From assembly GCF_021538895.1 (NCBI RefSeq), contig NZ_JADDRL010000093.1, positions 1 through 36,699 on the forward strand: a stretch of 36,699 nt of DNA, in the 5' to 3' direction. This DNA is from Streptomyces olivochromogenes. Its GTDB lineage: Bacteria; Actinomycetota; Actinomycetes; Streptomycetales; Streptomycetaceae. Positions 15,762 to 23,864 of the stretch are shown here, piece by piece. The position numbers and the translations under genes were made by a program. The notes beneath the pieces are model-generated. The model saw nothing but the letters and a program-made list of their open reading frames with translations, was not told where the DNA came from and made no database searches. Within the stretch, counting starts at the first letter, position 1; each line of letters opens with the position of its first letter.

Positions 15762-16781
15762 GTGTCGGGTATGTCGGCGGGCCGGTCAGCCATGCGGATG
15801 GGTCCCGCTGAGCTGGTGCAGGCGGCGGCCATGGCCCGCCGCTTCTACCTCGAGGGGAAGTCCAAGATCCAGATCGCGGAGGAGTTCGGCGTCAGCCGCT
15901 TCAAGGTGGCCCGGGTCCTGGAAACCGCCCTCGAACGGGATCTCGTGCGCATCGAGATCCGCGTCCCCGCCGAGCTGGACGCCGAGCGCTCCGACGCGCT
16001 CCGCGCCCGCTACGGGCTCAGGCATGCCGTCGTGGTCGAGTCCCCGGCCGAGGCCGAGGAGACGCCCGACCCCGAGAACCTCGGTGAGGTGGCCGCCGAC
16101 CTGCTCGGCGAACTCGTCAATGAGGGGGACGTCCTGGGCCTGGCCTGGGGCCGGTCCACGATCCACATGGCGGCGGCCCTGGACCGGCTGCCGCCCTGCA
16201 CGGTGGTGCAGCTGACGGGTGTGTACGACGCCGGGACCGCCGAGCGCGGTTCGGTCGAGGCCGTGCGCCGCGCCGCGCAGGTGTCCGGCGGCGACGCGCA
16301 CCCCATCTACGCGCCGATGCTGCTGCCGGACGCGGCCACCGCGTCCGCGCTGCGCAACCAGACGGGGATCGCGCGGGCGTTTGAGTACTTCGACAAGGTC
16401 ACGGTCGCCTGCGTGTCCATCGGCTCCTGGGAGCCGGGGATCTCGACGGTGCACGACATGCTCAGCGACGAGGAGCGGGCGCACTACGCCTCGCTCGGGG
16501 TCGCCGCCGAGATGTCCGCGCACCTCTTCGACTCCGAGGGCCGCCGGGTCGGCCGGGACCTGGGGGAGCGGTGCATCACGGTCAAGGCCGACCAGCTCCG
16601 CCGTATCCCCGAGGTCGTCGCGATCGCGGGCGGGCAGCGCAAGGCGTCCGCGATCGACGCGGTGCTGCGCTCCGGGCTCGTCACCAGCCTGGTGACGGAC
16701 ACGTCCGCCGCGGACTACCTGATGACCGCCGGGCCCACGCCGAGGCCCGCCCTGAACCGGGCGGACCCGGACGGAGTCTGA
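15762..16781 (+). CDS. SorC/DeoR-type sugar-binding transcriptional regulator
   Basis: 339 residues from GTG 15762, chosen because GAGGAG (15750-15755) lies exactly 6 nt upstream; GTG 15738 and ATG 15771 are in-frame alternatives. An N-terminal HTH (KSKIQIAEEFGVSRFKVARVLETA) is followed by a SorC C-terminal sugar-phosphate-binding domain: GLAWGRSTIHMAAAL, VVQLTGVYD, ARAFEYFDKVTVACVSIGSW, and a late VVAIAGGQRKASAI phosphate-site segment. Such proteins bind phosphorylated sugars or nucleosides to release DNA. The neighbour rpe suggests, but does not prove, a pentose-phosphate ligand. A strong terminator follows. Confidence 0.88.
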   Translation: MSGMSAGRSAMRMGPAELVQAAAMARRFYLEGKSKIQIAEEFGVSRFKVARVLETALERDLVRIEIRVPAELDAERSDALRARYGLRHAVVVESPAEAEETPDPENLGEVAADLLGELVNEGDVLGLAWGRSTIHMAAALDRLPPCTVVQLTGVYDAGTAERGSVEAVRRAAQVSGGDAHPIYAPMLLPDAATASALRNQTGIARAFEYFDKVTVACVSIGSWEPGISTVHDMLSDEERAHYASLGVAAEMSAHLFDSEGRRVGRDLGERCITVKADQLRRIPEVVAIAGGQRKASAIDAVLRSGLVTSLVTDTSAADYLMTAGPTPRPALNRADPDGV

Positions 16782-16805
16782 CCGGCCCGGCAGCGGGACC
16801 CGAGA

Positions 16806-16844
16806 GGACGGCCGTGACAGCGCTCCACGCTGACGCGGCCGTCC
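16806..16844 (+). terminator. Strong terminator after the SorC regulator
   Basis: GGACGGCCG (16806-16814) pairs with CGGCCGTCC (16836-16844). The helix continues inward through CAGCG/CGCTG (16818-16822 with 16828-16832), giving about 16 pairs with one mismatch and a 5-nt loop. CCTGTTT follows. Confidence 0.82.
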
Positions 16845-16860
16845 CCTGTTTGATCCCCGC

Positions 16861-16900
16861 GAGTTCGATCACCAAGAGTTCGATCACTACGAGTCGTTCG
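16861..16900. repeat. 15-bp direct repeats before the barstar-like gene
   Basis: GAGTTCGATCAC occurs at 16861-16872 and again at 16876-16887; GAGTCGTTCGG (16891-16901) is a degenerate third unit, all with 15-bp period. They lie directly upstream of the barstar-like start at 16914. Possible regulator half-sites or slippage product. Confidence 0.55.
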
Positions 16901-16913
16901 GGGTGGTACTGAG

Positions 16914-17222
16914 ATGACGAGTCCGCGTGTGGTGACGCTGGACCTCGACGGGGCGGTGGACAAGGCGGCCCTGATGGACCGCGTCGCGCGGGCCCTCGAC
17001 CTGCCCGACTGGTTCGGGCGCAACTGGGACGCCCTCGCCGACAGCCTCGCCGACCCCTCCGTATGGCCACCGGAGGCCGCCGAGCGCGGACTGCTCGTCG
17101 TCGTCACCGGCTGGCGCCAGTACGCGGGCGCCCGGCCCGAGGAGTGGGACGTGGCCCAGGACGTGTTCGCCGAGGCGTCCCGCAAGGAGGCCCGGCTCAC
17201 CGTGGCGCTCGCGCTCGGCTGA
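16914..17222 (+). CDS. Barstar-like RNase inhibitor family protein
   Basis: 102 residues, close to the ~90 of barstar. Barstar covers the active site of barnase-type guanyl RNases. Seen: an N-terminal strand VVTLDLDGAVDK, helix ALMDRVARALDLP, and the family signature FGRNWDALADSL. Asp39 and Asp43 in that signature align with the barnase-contacting Asp35 and Asp39 of barstar. A central strand LLVVVTGW and a C-terminal strand RLTVALAL complete the alpha/beta fold. No RNase gene is adjacent, so the partner is elsewhere or the protein has another role. Start ATG 16914 follows the 15-bp repeats with no clear SD. Confidence 0.85.
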   Translation: MTSPRVVTLDLDGAVDKAALMDRVARALDLPDWFGRNWDALADSLADPSVWPPEAAERGLLVVVTGWRQYAGARPEEWDVAQDVFAEASRKEARLTVALALG

Positions 17223-17380
17223 CCGCCCCCTCTTCGGCGGATCCTCCAAACGCACAGGTCAGGTGCCTGGAGGTTTCGACCGGGCATCACATTCCGACCG
17301 TCATGGGACAATGAAGTACGTGCTTCTCCCCCGGCTGACCTGTCCGGGGGTCACCTCTGAACGACCGGGATGTGCGGCAC

Positions 17381-18823
17381 GTGCGTTTCCTCAATGACAT
17401 CCAGCCCGCGTACGACCTGACGTACGACGACGTCTTCATGGTGCCGAGCCGCTCCGCGGTCGGCTCGCGTCAGGGCGTGGACCTCAGCTCGCCGGACGGC
17501 ACGGGCACCACGATCCCGCTGGTCGTCGCCAACATGACCGCGATCGCGGGCCGGCGGATGGCCGAGACCGTGGCGCGGCGCGGCGGCCTGGTGGTGATTC
17601 CGCAGGACATCCCGATCGACGTCATCACCGACGTCATCTCCTGGGTGAAGAGCCGCCACCTGGTCCTCGACACGCCGATCGTGCTGGCCCCGCACCAGAC
17701 CGTGGCCGACGCGCTGGCGCTGCTGCCCAAGCGGGCGCACAACGCCGGTGTGGTGGTCGACGAGGACGGCCGCCCGGTGGGCGTCGTGACCGACCGGGAC
17801 CTGACCGGGGTCGACCGCTTCACGCAGCTCGGCGAGGTCATGTCCCGCGACCTGCTGCTGATCGACGCGGACATCGACCCGCGCGAGGCCTTCCACACCC
17901 TCGACACGGCCAACCGGCGTTACGCGCCCGCCGTGGACGCCGAGGGCAAGCTCGTCGGCATCCTCACCCGCAAGGGCGCCCTGCGCGCCACGCTGTACTC
18001 CCCGGCCACCGACGCCGACGGCAGGCTGCGCATCGCCGCCGCCGTCGGCATCAACGGCGATGTGGCGGGCAAGGCCAAGCAGTTGCTCGACGCGGGCGTC
18101 GACACGCTCGTCATCGACACCGCGCACGGCCACCAGGAGTCGATGATCGCCGCGGTCAAGGTGGTCCGCGCCCTCGACCCGCAGGTGCCGATCGTCGCGG
18201 GCAACATCGTCTCCGCCGAGGGCGTCAAGGACCTGATCGACGCGGGCGCGGACATCATCAAGGTCGGTGTCGGACCGGGCGCCATGTGCACCACGCGCAT
18301 GATGACCGGCGTCGGCCGGCCGCAGTTCTCGGCGGTCCTGGAGTGCGCCGCCGAGGCGAAGAAGTACGGCAAGCACGTGTGGGCCGACGGCGGTGTCCGG
18401 CACCCGCGCGACGTGGCGATGGCCCTCGCGGCCGGCGCGTCCAACGTGATGGTCGGCTCGTGGTTCGCCGGGACGTACGAGTCGCCGGGCGACCTCCAGC
18501 ACGACGCCGACGGCCGCGCCTACAAGGAGTCCTTCGGCATGGCGTCGGCGCGCGCGGTGCGCAACCGCACCTCCGACGAGTCGGCCTACGACCGCGCCCG
18601 CAAGGCCCTGTTCGAGGAGGGCATCTCCACCTCCCGCATGTTCCTCGACCCGACCCGCCCGGGCGTCGAGGACCTGATCGACTCGATCATCGCGGGTGTC
18701 CGTTCCTCCTGCACCTACGCCGGTGCCGGCTCCCTGGAGGAGTTCACCGAGAAGGCCATCGTCGGCATCCAGAGCGCCGCCGGCTACGCCGAGGGCCAGC
18801 CCCTGCACGCCAGCTGGAGCTAG
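17381..18823 (+). CDS. guaB1: GuaB1-family protein, probable GMP reductase (IMPDH-related)
   Basis: 480 residues from GTG 17381; GTG 17372 is an in-frame alternative three codons upstream. IMPDH/GMPR superfamily barrel with two CBS domains inserted at about 95-215 (HNAGVVVDEDGRPVGVVTDRD; MSRDLLLIDADIDPREAF). The catalytic loop is GPGAMCTTRMMTGVGRPQ with Cys303. The flap part differs from true IMPDH: the segment ESFGMASARAVRNRTSDES lacks the usual Arg-Tyr dyad. Actinobacterial GuaB1 proteins of this kind were shown in mycobacteria to be CBS-regulated GMP reductases, so conversion of GMP to IMP is more likely than IMP oxidation. Purine salvage role; stands alone. Confidence 0.85.
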   Translation: MRFLNDIQPAYDLTYDDVFMVPSRSAVGSRQGVDLSSPDGTGTTIPLVVANMTAIAGRRMAETVARRGGLVVIPQDIPIDVITDVISWVKSRHLVLDTPIVLAPHQTVADALALLPKRAHNAGVVVDEDGRPVGVVTDRDLTGVDRFTQLGEVMSRDLLLIDADIDPREAFHTLDTANRRYAPAVDAEGKLVGILTRKGALRATLYSPATDADGRLRIAAAVGINGDVAGKAKQLLDAGVDTLVIDTAHGHQESMIAAVKVVRALDPQVPIVAGNIVSAEGVKDLIDAGADIIKVGVGPGAMCTTRMMTGVGRPQFSAVLECAAEAKKYGKHVWADGGVRHPRDVAMALAAGASNVMVGSWFAGTYESPGDLQHDADGRAYKESFGMASARAVRNRTSDESAYDRARKALFEEGISTSRMFLDPTRPGVEDLIDSIIAGVRSSCTYAGAGSLEEFTEKAIVGIQSAAGYAEGQPLHASWS

Positions 18824-18952
18824 TCAACATCCTTCCCTGCGGCCCCTGTTGTCCCGTTACTCGGGAGCAGCGGGGGTCGTCGGTGTTTTCTCCTCGCCGA
18901 ACTGCCTTGCGGGGCCTCGCGGATGGCCGCGCGCGACGGTTCGAAGCCCGGA

Positions 18953-19014
18953 CGCAACGAATGGGCACGCGGCCCGAATGAACGCAATGATCTTGCGGGT
19001 ATGCGCAAGGTTGC
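18953..19014 (+). promoter_or_regulatory. Three-site CGCAA operator array upstream of the permease
   Basis: CGCAA occurs at 18953, 18983 and 19004 (spacings 30 and 21 bp). The order is GCAACGAAT (18954-18962), N7, CGGCCCG (18970-18976), N5, ACGCAATGA (18982-18990), N12, GCGCAA (19003-19008). Local palindromes include CTTGCG-N6-CGCAAG (18992-19009) and GCAAGGTTGC (19005-19014). The same array stands before davA (25434-25493). The rest of the 18824-19154 gap holds a weak TCCCG-N5-CGGGA hairpin near the guaB1 end and no gene. Confidence 0.7.
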
Positions 19015-19018
19015 TGCA

Positions 19019-19048
19019 TTACGCCAGTGAAGGCCTGGCTCATAGGGT
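19019..19048 (+). promoter_or_regulatory. Candidate promoter of the permease-Lrp operon
   Basis: TTACGC (19019-19024), 18-bp spacer, TAGGGT (19043-19048). The -35 starts 15 bp and the -10 39 bp after the start of the third CGCAA, the same distances as at davA. Weak -35, as expected for an activator-dependent promoter. Confidence 0.5.
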
Positions 19049-19154
19049 GCTGCGCTGTACGTGGCGTGGCGGGGACCCCGCTCGGTGGGTTCCTGCCTTC
19101 GCAGGGTGCCGTCGTTCCCTGCCACCCTGACCGGCAGCGATAAGGAGCCCGCGC

Positions 19155-20636
19155 GTGCTCGATCAAGGCGCACCCCCGCACAACCCCACAGACACCACCC
19201 CCTCGTCCCCGGGCGTCGCCGCGCGCCTCATGCGCCGCAAGCCCGTGGAACGGCTGGTCGCGGAAGGCGGGCAGGGTGAGGGGGGTGCGCTCAGGCGGTC
19301 CCTCGGGCTCTGGCAGCTGACGATGATCAGCATCGGCGCCACCCTCGGCACCGGCATCTTCGTCGTCCTCGGCCAGGCCGTGCCCAAGGCCGGCCCGGCC
19401 GTCACCCTCTCCTTCGTGATCGCCGGTCTCACCGCGCTGTTCTCGGCCCTGTCCTACGCAGAGCTGGCGGGCACCATCCCGGTCTCCGGCTCCTCGTACT
19501 CGTACGCATACGCAACGATGGGCGAACTGATCGCCTGGGTCTGCGGCTGGTGTCTGCTCCTGGAGTACGGCGTGTCGGTCGCCGCCGTGGCCGTCGGCTG
19601 GGGCGAGTACCTCAACGAGTTGCTCGACGGCACGATCGGCGTCACCATCCCGGCCTCCCTGTCCGCCGCACCCGGCGAGATCGACGGCGGCATCATCAAC
19701 CTGCCCGCCCTGATCGTCGTCCTGCTGGCGATGGTGTTCCTGCTCGGCGGCGCCAAGGAGTCCGCGCGGGCCAACACCGTCATGGTGTGCGTGAAGATCG
19801 CCGCGCTCGTGCTGTTCTGCGCCATCGGCTTCATGGGCTTCAAGTCCGGCAACTACGCGAACTTCATGCCGCTCGGCATGGCGGGCGTCAGCGCGGCCGG
19901 CGCCACGCTGTTCTTCTCGTACATCGGCTTCGACGCCGCCTCCACCGCGGGCGAGGAGGCGAAGAACGCCCAGCGGGACCTGCCGCGCGCCATCATGCTG
20001 TCCCTCGTCATCGTGACGGCCCTGTACGTGCTGGTCGCGGCCGTCGCCGTCGGCGCCAAGCCGTGGCGGCAGTTCTCCGACGCCCACGCCGCGCTCGCCC
20101 AGATCATGACGGAGGTCACCGGACAGAGCTTCTGGGGCACCCTGCTGGCCTTCTGTGCCGTCATCGCCATCGCGAGTGTCGTCCTGACCGTGCTCTACGG
20201 CCAGACCCGCATCCTCTTCGCGATGGCCCGCGACGGCCTGGTGCCCAAGGTGTTCGCCAAGGTCCACCCGAAGAGCGGCACGCCCCGAGCCAACACCGTG
20301 ATCGTCTCGCTGTTCTGCGGTGTCCTGGCCGCCGCCGTCCCGCTGGGCGACCTCGCCGACGCCACCAGCATCGGCACCCTGTTCGCCTTCGCGCTGGTCA
20401 ACGTGGCCGTCGTGGTGCTGCGTCGGACCCGCCCGCAGATGCCGCGCACCTTCCGGGTGCCGCTGTCGCCGGTGCTGCCCGCCCTCGGTTTCCTCTTCTG
20501 CATCTGGATGATGGGGAGCCTGAAGAGGGACACCTGGGTCGTCTTCGGTGTCTGGATGGCGGTCGGGCTCGTGTTCTACTTCGTATACGGCTACCGCCGT
20601 TCCCGACTCGCAACACCCGCACCATCCGAGAAGTGA
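19155..20636 (+). CDS. Cationic amino acid transporter-type permease (APC superfamily)
   Basis: 493 residues with about 12 transmembrane helices after a hydrophilic N-terminus of about 50 residues. TM1 carries SIGATLGTGIFVVLG, the unwound substrate-binding segment of APC transporters. The CAT-subfamily signature is clear in the TM6 region: FFSYIGFDAASTAGEEAKN followed by QRDLPRAI. GTG 19155 is supported by AAGGAG at 19142-19147. Known CAT members import Arg, Lys or ornithine. The stop is 10 bp before the Lrp-type gene, so the two form an operon. The promoter shares an operator array with a davAB-like catabolic pair, which supports a cationic amino acid substrate. Confidence 0.9.
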   Translation: MLDQGAPPHNPTDTTPSSPGVAARLMRRKPVERLVAEGGQGEGGALRRSLGLWQLTMISIGATLGTGIFVVLGQAVPKAGPAVTLSFVIAGLTALFSALSYAELAGTIPVSGSSYSYAYATMGELIAWVCGWCLLLEYGVSVAAVAVGWGEYLNELLDGTIGVTIPASLSAAPGEIDGGIINLPALIVVLLAMVFLLGGAKESARANTVMVCVKIAALVLFCAIGFMGFKSGNYANFMPLGMAGVSAAGATLFFSYIGFDAASTAGEEAKNAQRDLPRAIMLSLVIVTALYVLVAAVAVGAKPWRQFSDAHAALAQIMTEVTGQSFWGTLLAFCAVIAIASVVLTVLYGQTRILFAMARDGLVPKVFAKVHPKSGTPRANTVIVSLFCGVLAAAVPLGDLADATSIGTLFAFALVNVAVVVLRRTRPQMPRTFRVPLSPVLPALGFLFCIWMMGSLKRDTWVVFGVWMAVGLVFYFVYGYRRSRLATPAPSEK

Positions 20637-20646
20637 TCAACCCACA

Positions 20647-21099
20647 GTGCTGAACGATCTCGACGAACGCATCGTGCACGCCCTCGCCGAGGACGCCCGC
20701 CGCTCCTACGCGGACATCGGGCAACTGGTCGGTCTGTCCGCGCCCGCCGTGAAGCGGCGCGTGGACCGGCTGCGCGCCACCGGAGCCATCACCGGCTTCA
20801 CCGTACGGGTGGACCCGGCGGCGCTCGGCTGGGAGACCGAGGGGTTCGTCGAGATCTACTGCCGGCGCAACACCTCCCCGGAGACCATCCAGCGGGGACT
20901 GGAGCGCTATCAGGAGGTCGTGGCCGCCTCCACCGTCACCGGTGAGGCGGACGCGGTCGTGCAGGTCTTCGCCTCCGACATGCGGCACTTCGAGCGGGTG
21001 CTGGAGCGCATCGCGGGCGAGCCGTTCGTGGAGCGGACCAAGTCCGTTCTCGTCCTCTCGCCGCTGCTGCGGCGGTTCTCGTCCGGCTCGCCCACCTGA
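20647..21099 (+). CDS. Lrp/AsnC-family transcriptional regulator
   Basis: 150 residues from GTG 20647, 10 bp after the permease stop, so translation is probably coupled; no strong SD is seen. The N-terminal HTH (about 5-55) reads LDERIVHALAEDARRSYADI, then LVGLSAPAVKRRVDRL. The C-terminal RAM effector domain (about 65-145) has GFVEIYCRRNTSPE, VTGEADAVVQVFA and a final TKSVLVLSPLLRR. Lrp proteins form dimers to octamers, wrap DNA over phased sites and sense amino acids. The helically phased array before its operon and before davA makes it the best candidate for controlling both. Confidence 0.92.
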   Translation: MLNDLDERIVHALAEDARRSYADIGQLVGLSAPAVKRRVDRLRATGAITGFTVRVDPAALGWETEGFVEIYCRRNTSPETIQRGLERYQEVVAASTVTGEADAVVQVFASDMRHFERVLERIAGEPFVERTKSVLVLSPLLRRFSSGSPT

Positions 21100-21105
21100 C
21101 CAGAA

Positions 21106-21118
21106 TTACCTCAGGTAA
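21106..21118. promoter_or_regulatory. Palindrome TTACCT-C-AGGTAA upstream of cvnA
   Basis: A perfect 13-bp palindrome with 6-bp arms, ending 4 bp before the cvnA -35 box. In a high-GC genome this AT-containing symmetric site is a plausible operator. Regulator unknown. Confidence 0.45.
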
Positions 21119-21122
21119 CTCA

Positions 21123-21151
21123 TTGCCGTCGATCGAGTGATCCCGTAGCTT
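21123..21151 (+). promoter_or_regulatory. Candidate cvnA promoter
   Basis: TTGCCG (21123-21128), 17-bp spacer, TAGCTT (21146-21151), a good housekeeping-type match. The predicted start is near 21158, giving a leader of about 35 nt. Confidence 0.55.
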
Positions 21152-21191
21152 GTGCCGGGCTCTCTACTGACTGGTAACCCGGCAGGTACTT

Positions 21192-23864
21192 ATGCGCTGG
21201 CCCGTCGGCCGCCCCACCACCGTTCGCGCCCGCATCGTGGCACTCGCACTCGCCCCGTCCGTCGCCCTGATGGCGCTGTGGAGCTTCGCCATGGTGTCGG
21301 TCACCGGCGAACTCCGCGCGCTGATCCGGCTGCAGGGGGTGTACGAGGACTTCGGCACCCCCGTCGACACGGCCATCGGCCAGATCCAGATCGAGCGGCG
21401 GCTGTCGGCCGCCTACCTGGGCGCCGGCCAGGACACGGCCGCCGCGGGCGACCTCTTGGCCCAGCAGCGCCGCACCGACCGGGTGGTGAGCGCCATGCGG
21501 GACGCGATCCGGGACGGGGACCGCGGTCGGCTCACCGACCGGCAGCGCAGCGTCCTCGACGGCGCGGTCCACGCCACCGACGGGCTGGAGAAGCTGCGCG
21601 AGCGGGTGCTGTCCCGGCGCATCTCCTGGGACCGGGCCGTCGACGAGTACAGCAAGCTCGTCGAACCGGGCTTCGACGTCCAGTCCACGCTCACCGCCCT
21701 GCAGGCCGGGCAGCTGGCGCGGGAGGCGCAGGTCGTCGTCGAGCTGGTCCGGGTGCGGGAGTTCGTCTCCCGCGAGGACGCCCTGGTCGCCGGGGCCCGC
21801 GCCGCCGGAACCCTGACCGACCGGCAGTACGACAGCCTCACGGCCACGATCGAGGACCGGCGGGTCTTCGAGCGGACGTACGTGCCGGACCTGCCCTCCG
21901 ACTCCCGCTCCCTGTTCGAGGAGTTCCAGCGTGGGGACCTGCACCGCTCGCTGGAGCGGGGCGAGGACGCGTTGCTCCGGGCGGGCGCCGGCCGTGCCGG
22001 TGAGGCCGTCGCCGCCGACACCTGGCGGACCACCTCCGACCGGGCCGTCAAGCGCTACATGCAGTTGTGCACCCGCTCGGCCGAGAACTCGGCGACGCGC
22101 GGGCGGGCGTTCGCCTACCGGGAGCTGACCAAGGCATCGGTCGTCGGCGTGGTCGGACTGGCCGCCGTCGCGGTGTCGCTGTGGCTCGCGGTGCGCGGTG
22201 CCCGGCGCATCTCGCGACGCCTGGAGACGCTGCGGGACTCGGCGGACCTGCTGAGCACCCGCCAGCTGCCGGACGTGATGCGGCGGTTGAGCGCGGGCGA
22301 GGACGTGGACGCGGCCGCCGAGGCGCCGCCGCTGGCCGCCGACGACGTCCGGTCCGACGAGATCGGGCAGGTCGGCCGGTCCTTCAACAGCGCGCGCCTC
22401 GCCGCCGTCGAGGCCGCCGTCAAGCAGGCGACGCTGCGCCGCGGGCTGTTCGCGGTGCTGCTCAACATCGCGCGCCGCAACCAGGCCCTCGTGCACCGCC
22501 AGTTGAAGCTCGTCGACACGCTGGAGCGGCGCACCGAGGATCCGGAGATCCTGCGCGAGCTGTTCCGGATCGACCATCTGACCACCCGCATGCGCCGCCA
22601 TGCCGAGAGCCTGATCATCCTCTCGGGCTCCGCGCCCGGCCGCAGGTGGCGCCGCCCGGTGCCGGTCGCCGACGTGGTGTCCTCGGCGGTCGGCGAGATC
22701 GAGGACTACGCGCGTGTCGTGGTCCCGCCGATGCCCGAGGTGGGTGTCGCCGCGGACGCGGTGGCCGACGTCGTGCACCTGTTCGCAGAGCTGCTGGAGA
22801 ACGCCACGGTGTTCTCGCCGCCGCACACCCAGGTCACCCTGCGCACCGGCCGGGTGTCGGGCGGTTTCGTCCTGGAGATCGACGACCGCGGCCTCGGCCT
22901 CGACCCCGAGCAGCTCGAAGAGGCCCAACGCACCCTCACCGACCCCGACGGCTTCGACCCCACCCGCCACGAACGCCTCGGCCTGTACGTCGTCGGCCGC
23001 CTCGCCGCCCGGCACGGCATCAAGGTCACGCTGCGCGATTCGGCGTACGGCGGGACGACGGCGGTGGTCCTGCTGCCCCCGGCGGTTCTGGCGGAGCCGG
23101 TGCGGCGGGACGACGAGCGGGGCCGGCGGGAAGGTGAGCCGGAGCCGCGGGAGTACGTGCCGCAGCGGCGGGAAGGTGAGCCGGAGCGGCGCGAGAACGT
23201 GCCGGTGCGGCGGGAGGACCTGCTGGAGCGACGGAAACACGAGCCTCAGGCGCCGGTCCCGGGGGCCGGCACCCCGCCGCGCGCGCTGCCGTCACGCCGC
23301 GGCGCGACCGCCCTCGCCCCGGAGGAGCGACCGCACACCCAGGGTCCGACGGCTTCCGAGGACCGGACGGACGGAGTCGAGCACGGCGGCCGGGCGGAGG
23401 TCGTGGAGCTCGCCCGCAGGGCAGAGCGCACGGAGCTCGCCGACCGGGCGGAGGACGCCGGGTTCTCCGACCGGGCGCAGGACATGGAGCTCGCCGACCG
23501 GGCGCAGGACGCTGAGCTCGGCCGTCGGCCGGAGAGCGTGGAGCACGGTGGCCGGCCGGCCGGTGCGGAGCAAGGTGGCCGGGACACCGACCCCGACGCC
23601 GAGCACGCCCCCGGCCCGGCCGCTCCCTCGCTGCCCACCCGGGTGCGGCAGGCCTCGCTCGCCGAACCCCTGCGCGGCGACCCGCCGCCCCGCGACGCGA
23701 CCCCCGAGCGGGAGGTCGACGCCGAGGAGATGCGGGCGATCTTCGGCGCCTTCCAGCGCGGCCTGGACCGCGGCCGCAAGGGACTGCCCGCCCAGGGCCG
23801 GCGCCCCGGCGCCGAGGAGCGAACCGACATCGACGAAGGGACGGATGCCGACGATGCGCGGTGA
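21192..23864 (+). CDS. cvnA: Conservon sensor-kinase-like protein CvnA
   Basis: 890 residues. TM1 at about 16-37, an extracytoplasmic region with a nitrate/nitrite-sensor-like helical domain (about 40-310), TM2 about 316-335, a HAMP-like segment, a dimerisation-like helix with HRQLKLVDTLE and LFRIDHLTTRMRRHAESL, and a HATPase domain: N-box ELLENATVFSPP (about 533-544), DDRGLGLDP (about 564) and LGLYVVGRLAARHG (about 595). The ~260-residue C-terminal tail is charged, with 14- and 9-residue repeats. In conservons CvnA forms a membrane complex with CvnB, CvnC and the GTPase CvnD, like an animal GPCR system. ATG 21192 has GGCAGGT upstream. It overlaps cvnB by 20 bp. Confidence 0.88.
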   Translation: MRWPVGRPTTVRARIVALALAPSVALMALWSFAMVSVTGELRALIRLQGVYEDFGTPVDTAIGQIQIERRLSAAYLGAGQDTAAAGDLLAQQRRTDRVVSAMRDAIRDGDRGRLTDRQRSVLDGAVHATDGLEKLRERVLSRRISWDRAVDEYSKLVEPGFDVQSTLTALQAGQLAREAQVVVELVRVREFVSREDALVAGARAAGTLTDRQYDSLTATIEDRRVFERTYVPDLPSDSRSLFEEFQRGDLHRSLERGEDALLRAGAGRAGEAVAADTWRTTSDRAVKRYMQLCTRSAENSATRGRAFAYRELTKASVVGVVGLAAVAVSLWLAVRGARRISRRLETLRDSADLLSTRQLPDVMRRLSAGEDVDAAAEAPPLAADDVRSDEIGQVGRSFNSARLAAVEAAVKQATLRRGLFAVLLNIARRNQALVHRQLKLVDTLERRTEDPEILRELFRIDHLTTRMRRHAESLIILSGSAPGRRWRRPVPVADVVSSAVGEIEDYARVVVPPMPEVGVAADAVADVVHLFAELLENATVFSPPHTQVTLRTGRVSGGFVLEIDDRGLGLDPEQLEEAQRTLTDPDGFDPTRHERLGLYVVGRLAARHGIKVTLRDSAYGGTTAVVLLPPAVLAEPVRRDDERGRREGEPEPREYVPQRREGEPERRENVPVRREDLLERRKHEPQAPVPGAGTPPRALPSRRGATALAPEERPHTQGPTASEDRTDGVEHGGRAEVVELARRAERTELADRAEDAGFSDRAQDMELADRAQDAELGRRPESVEHGGRPAGAEQGGRDTDPDAEHAPGPAAPSLPTRVRQASLAEPLRGDPPPRDATPEREVDAEEMRAIFGAFQRGLDRGRKGLPAQGRRPGAEERTDIDEGTDADDAR
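23124..23249 (+). repeat. Three 42-bp tandem repeats inside cvnA
   Basis: A 22-bp identical core starting CGGCGGGAAGGTGAGCC is found at 23124 and 23166, exactly 42 bp apart; a degenerate third copy starts at 23208. It encodes 14-residue units (RREGEPEPREYVPQ, RREGEPERRENVPV, RREDLLERRKHEP). Confidence 0.8.
23361..23576 (+). repeat. Eight 27-bp tandem repeats inside cvnA
   Basis: Nine-residue units run without gaps: DRTDGVEHG, GRAEVVELA, RRAERTELA, DRAEDAGFS, DRAQDMELA, DRAQDAELG, RRPESVEHG, GRPAGAEQG. The two DRAQD units (23469-23522) are nearly identical in DNA. The array keeps frame. Confidence 0.85.

Noticed and set aside
16782..17222. A barnase-barstar toxin-antitoxin pair
   Set aside because: No RNase frame lies next to the barstar-like gene on either strand.
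23361..23576. CRISPR array
   Set aside because: The 27-bp units are contiguous, in frame and degenerate, with no unique spacers.
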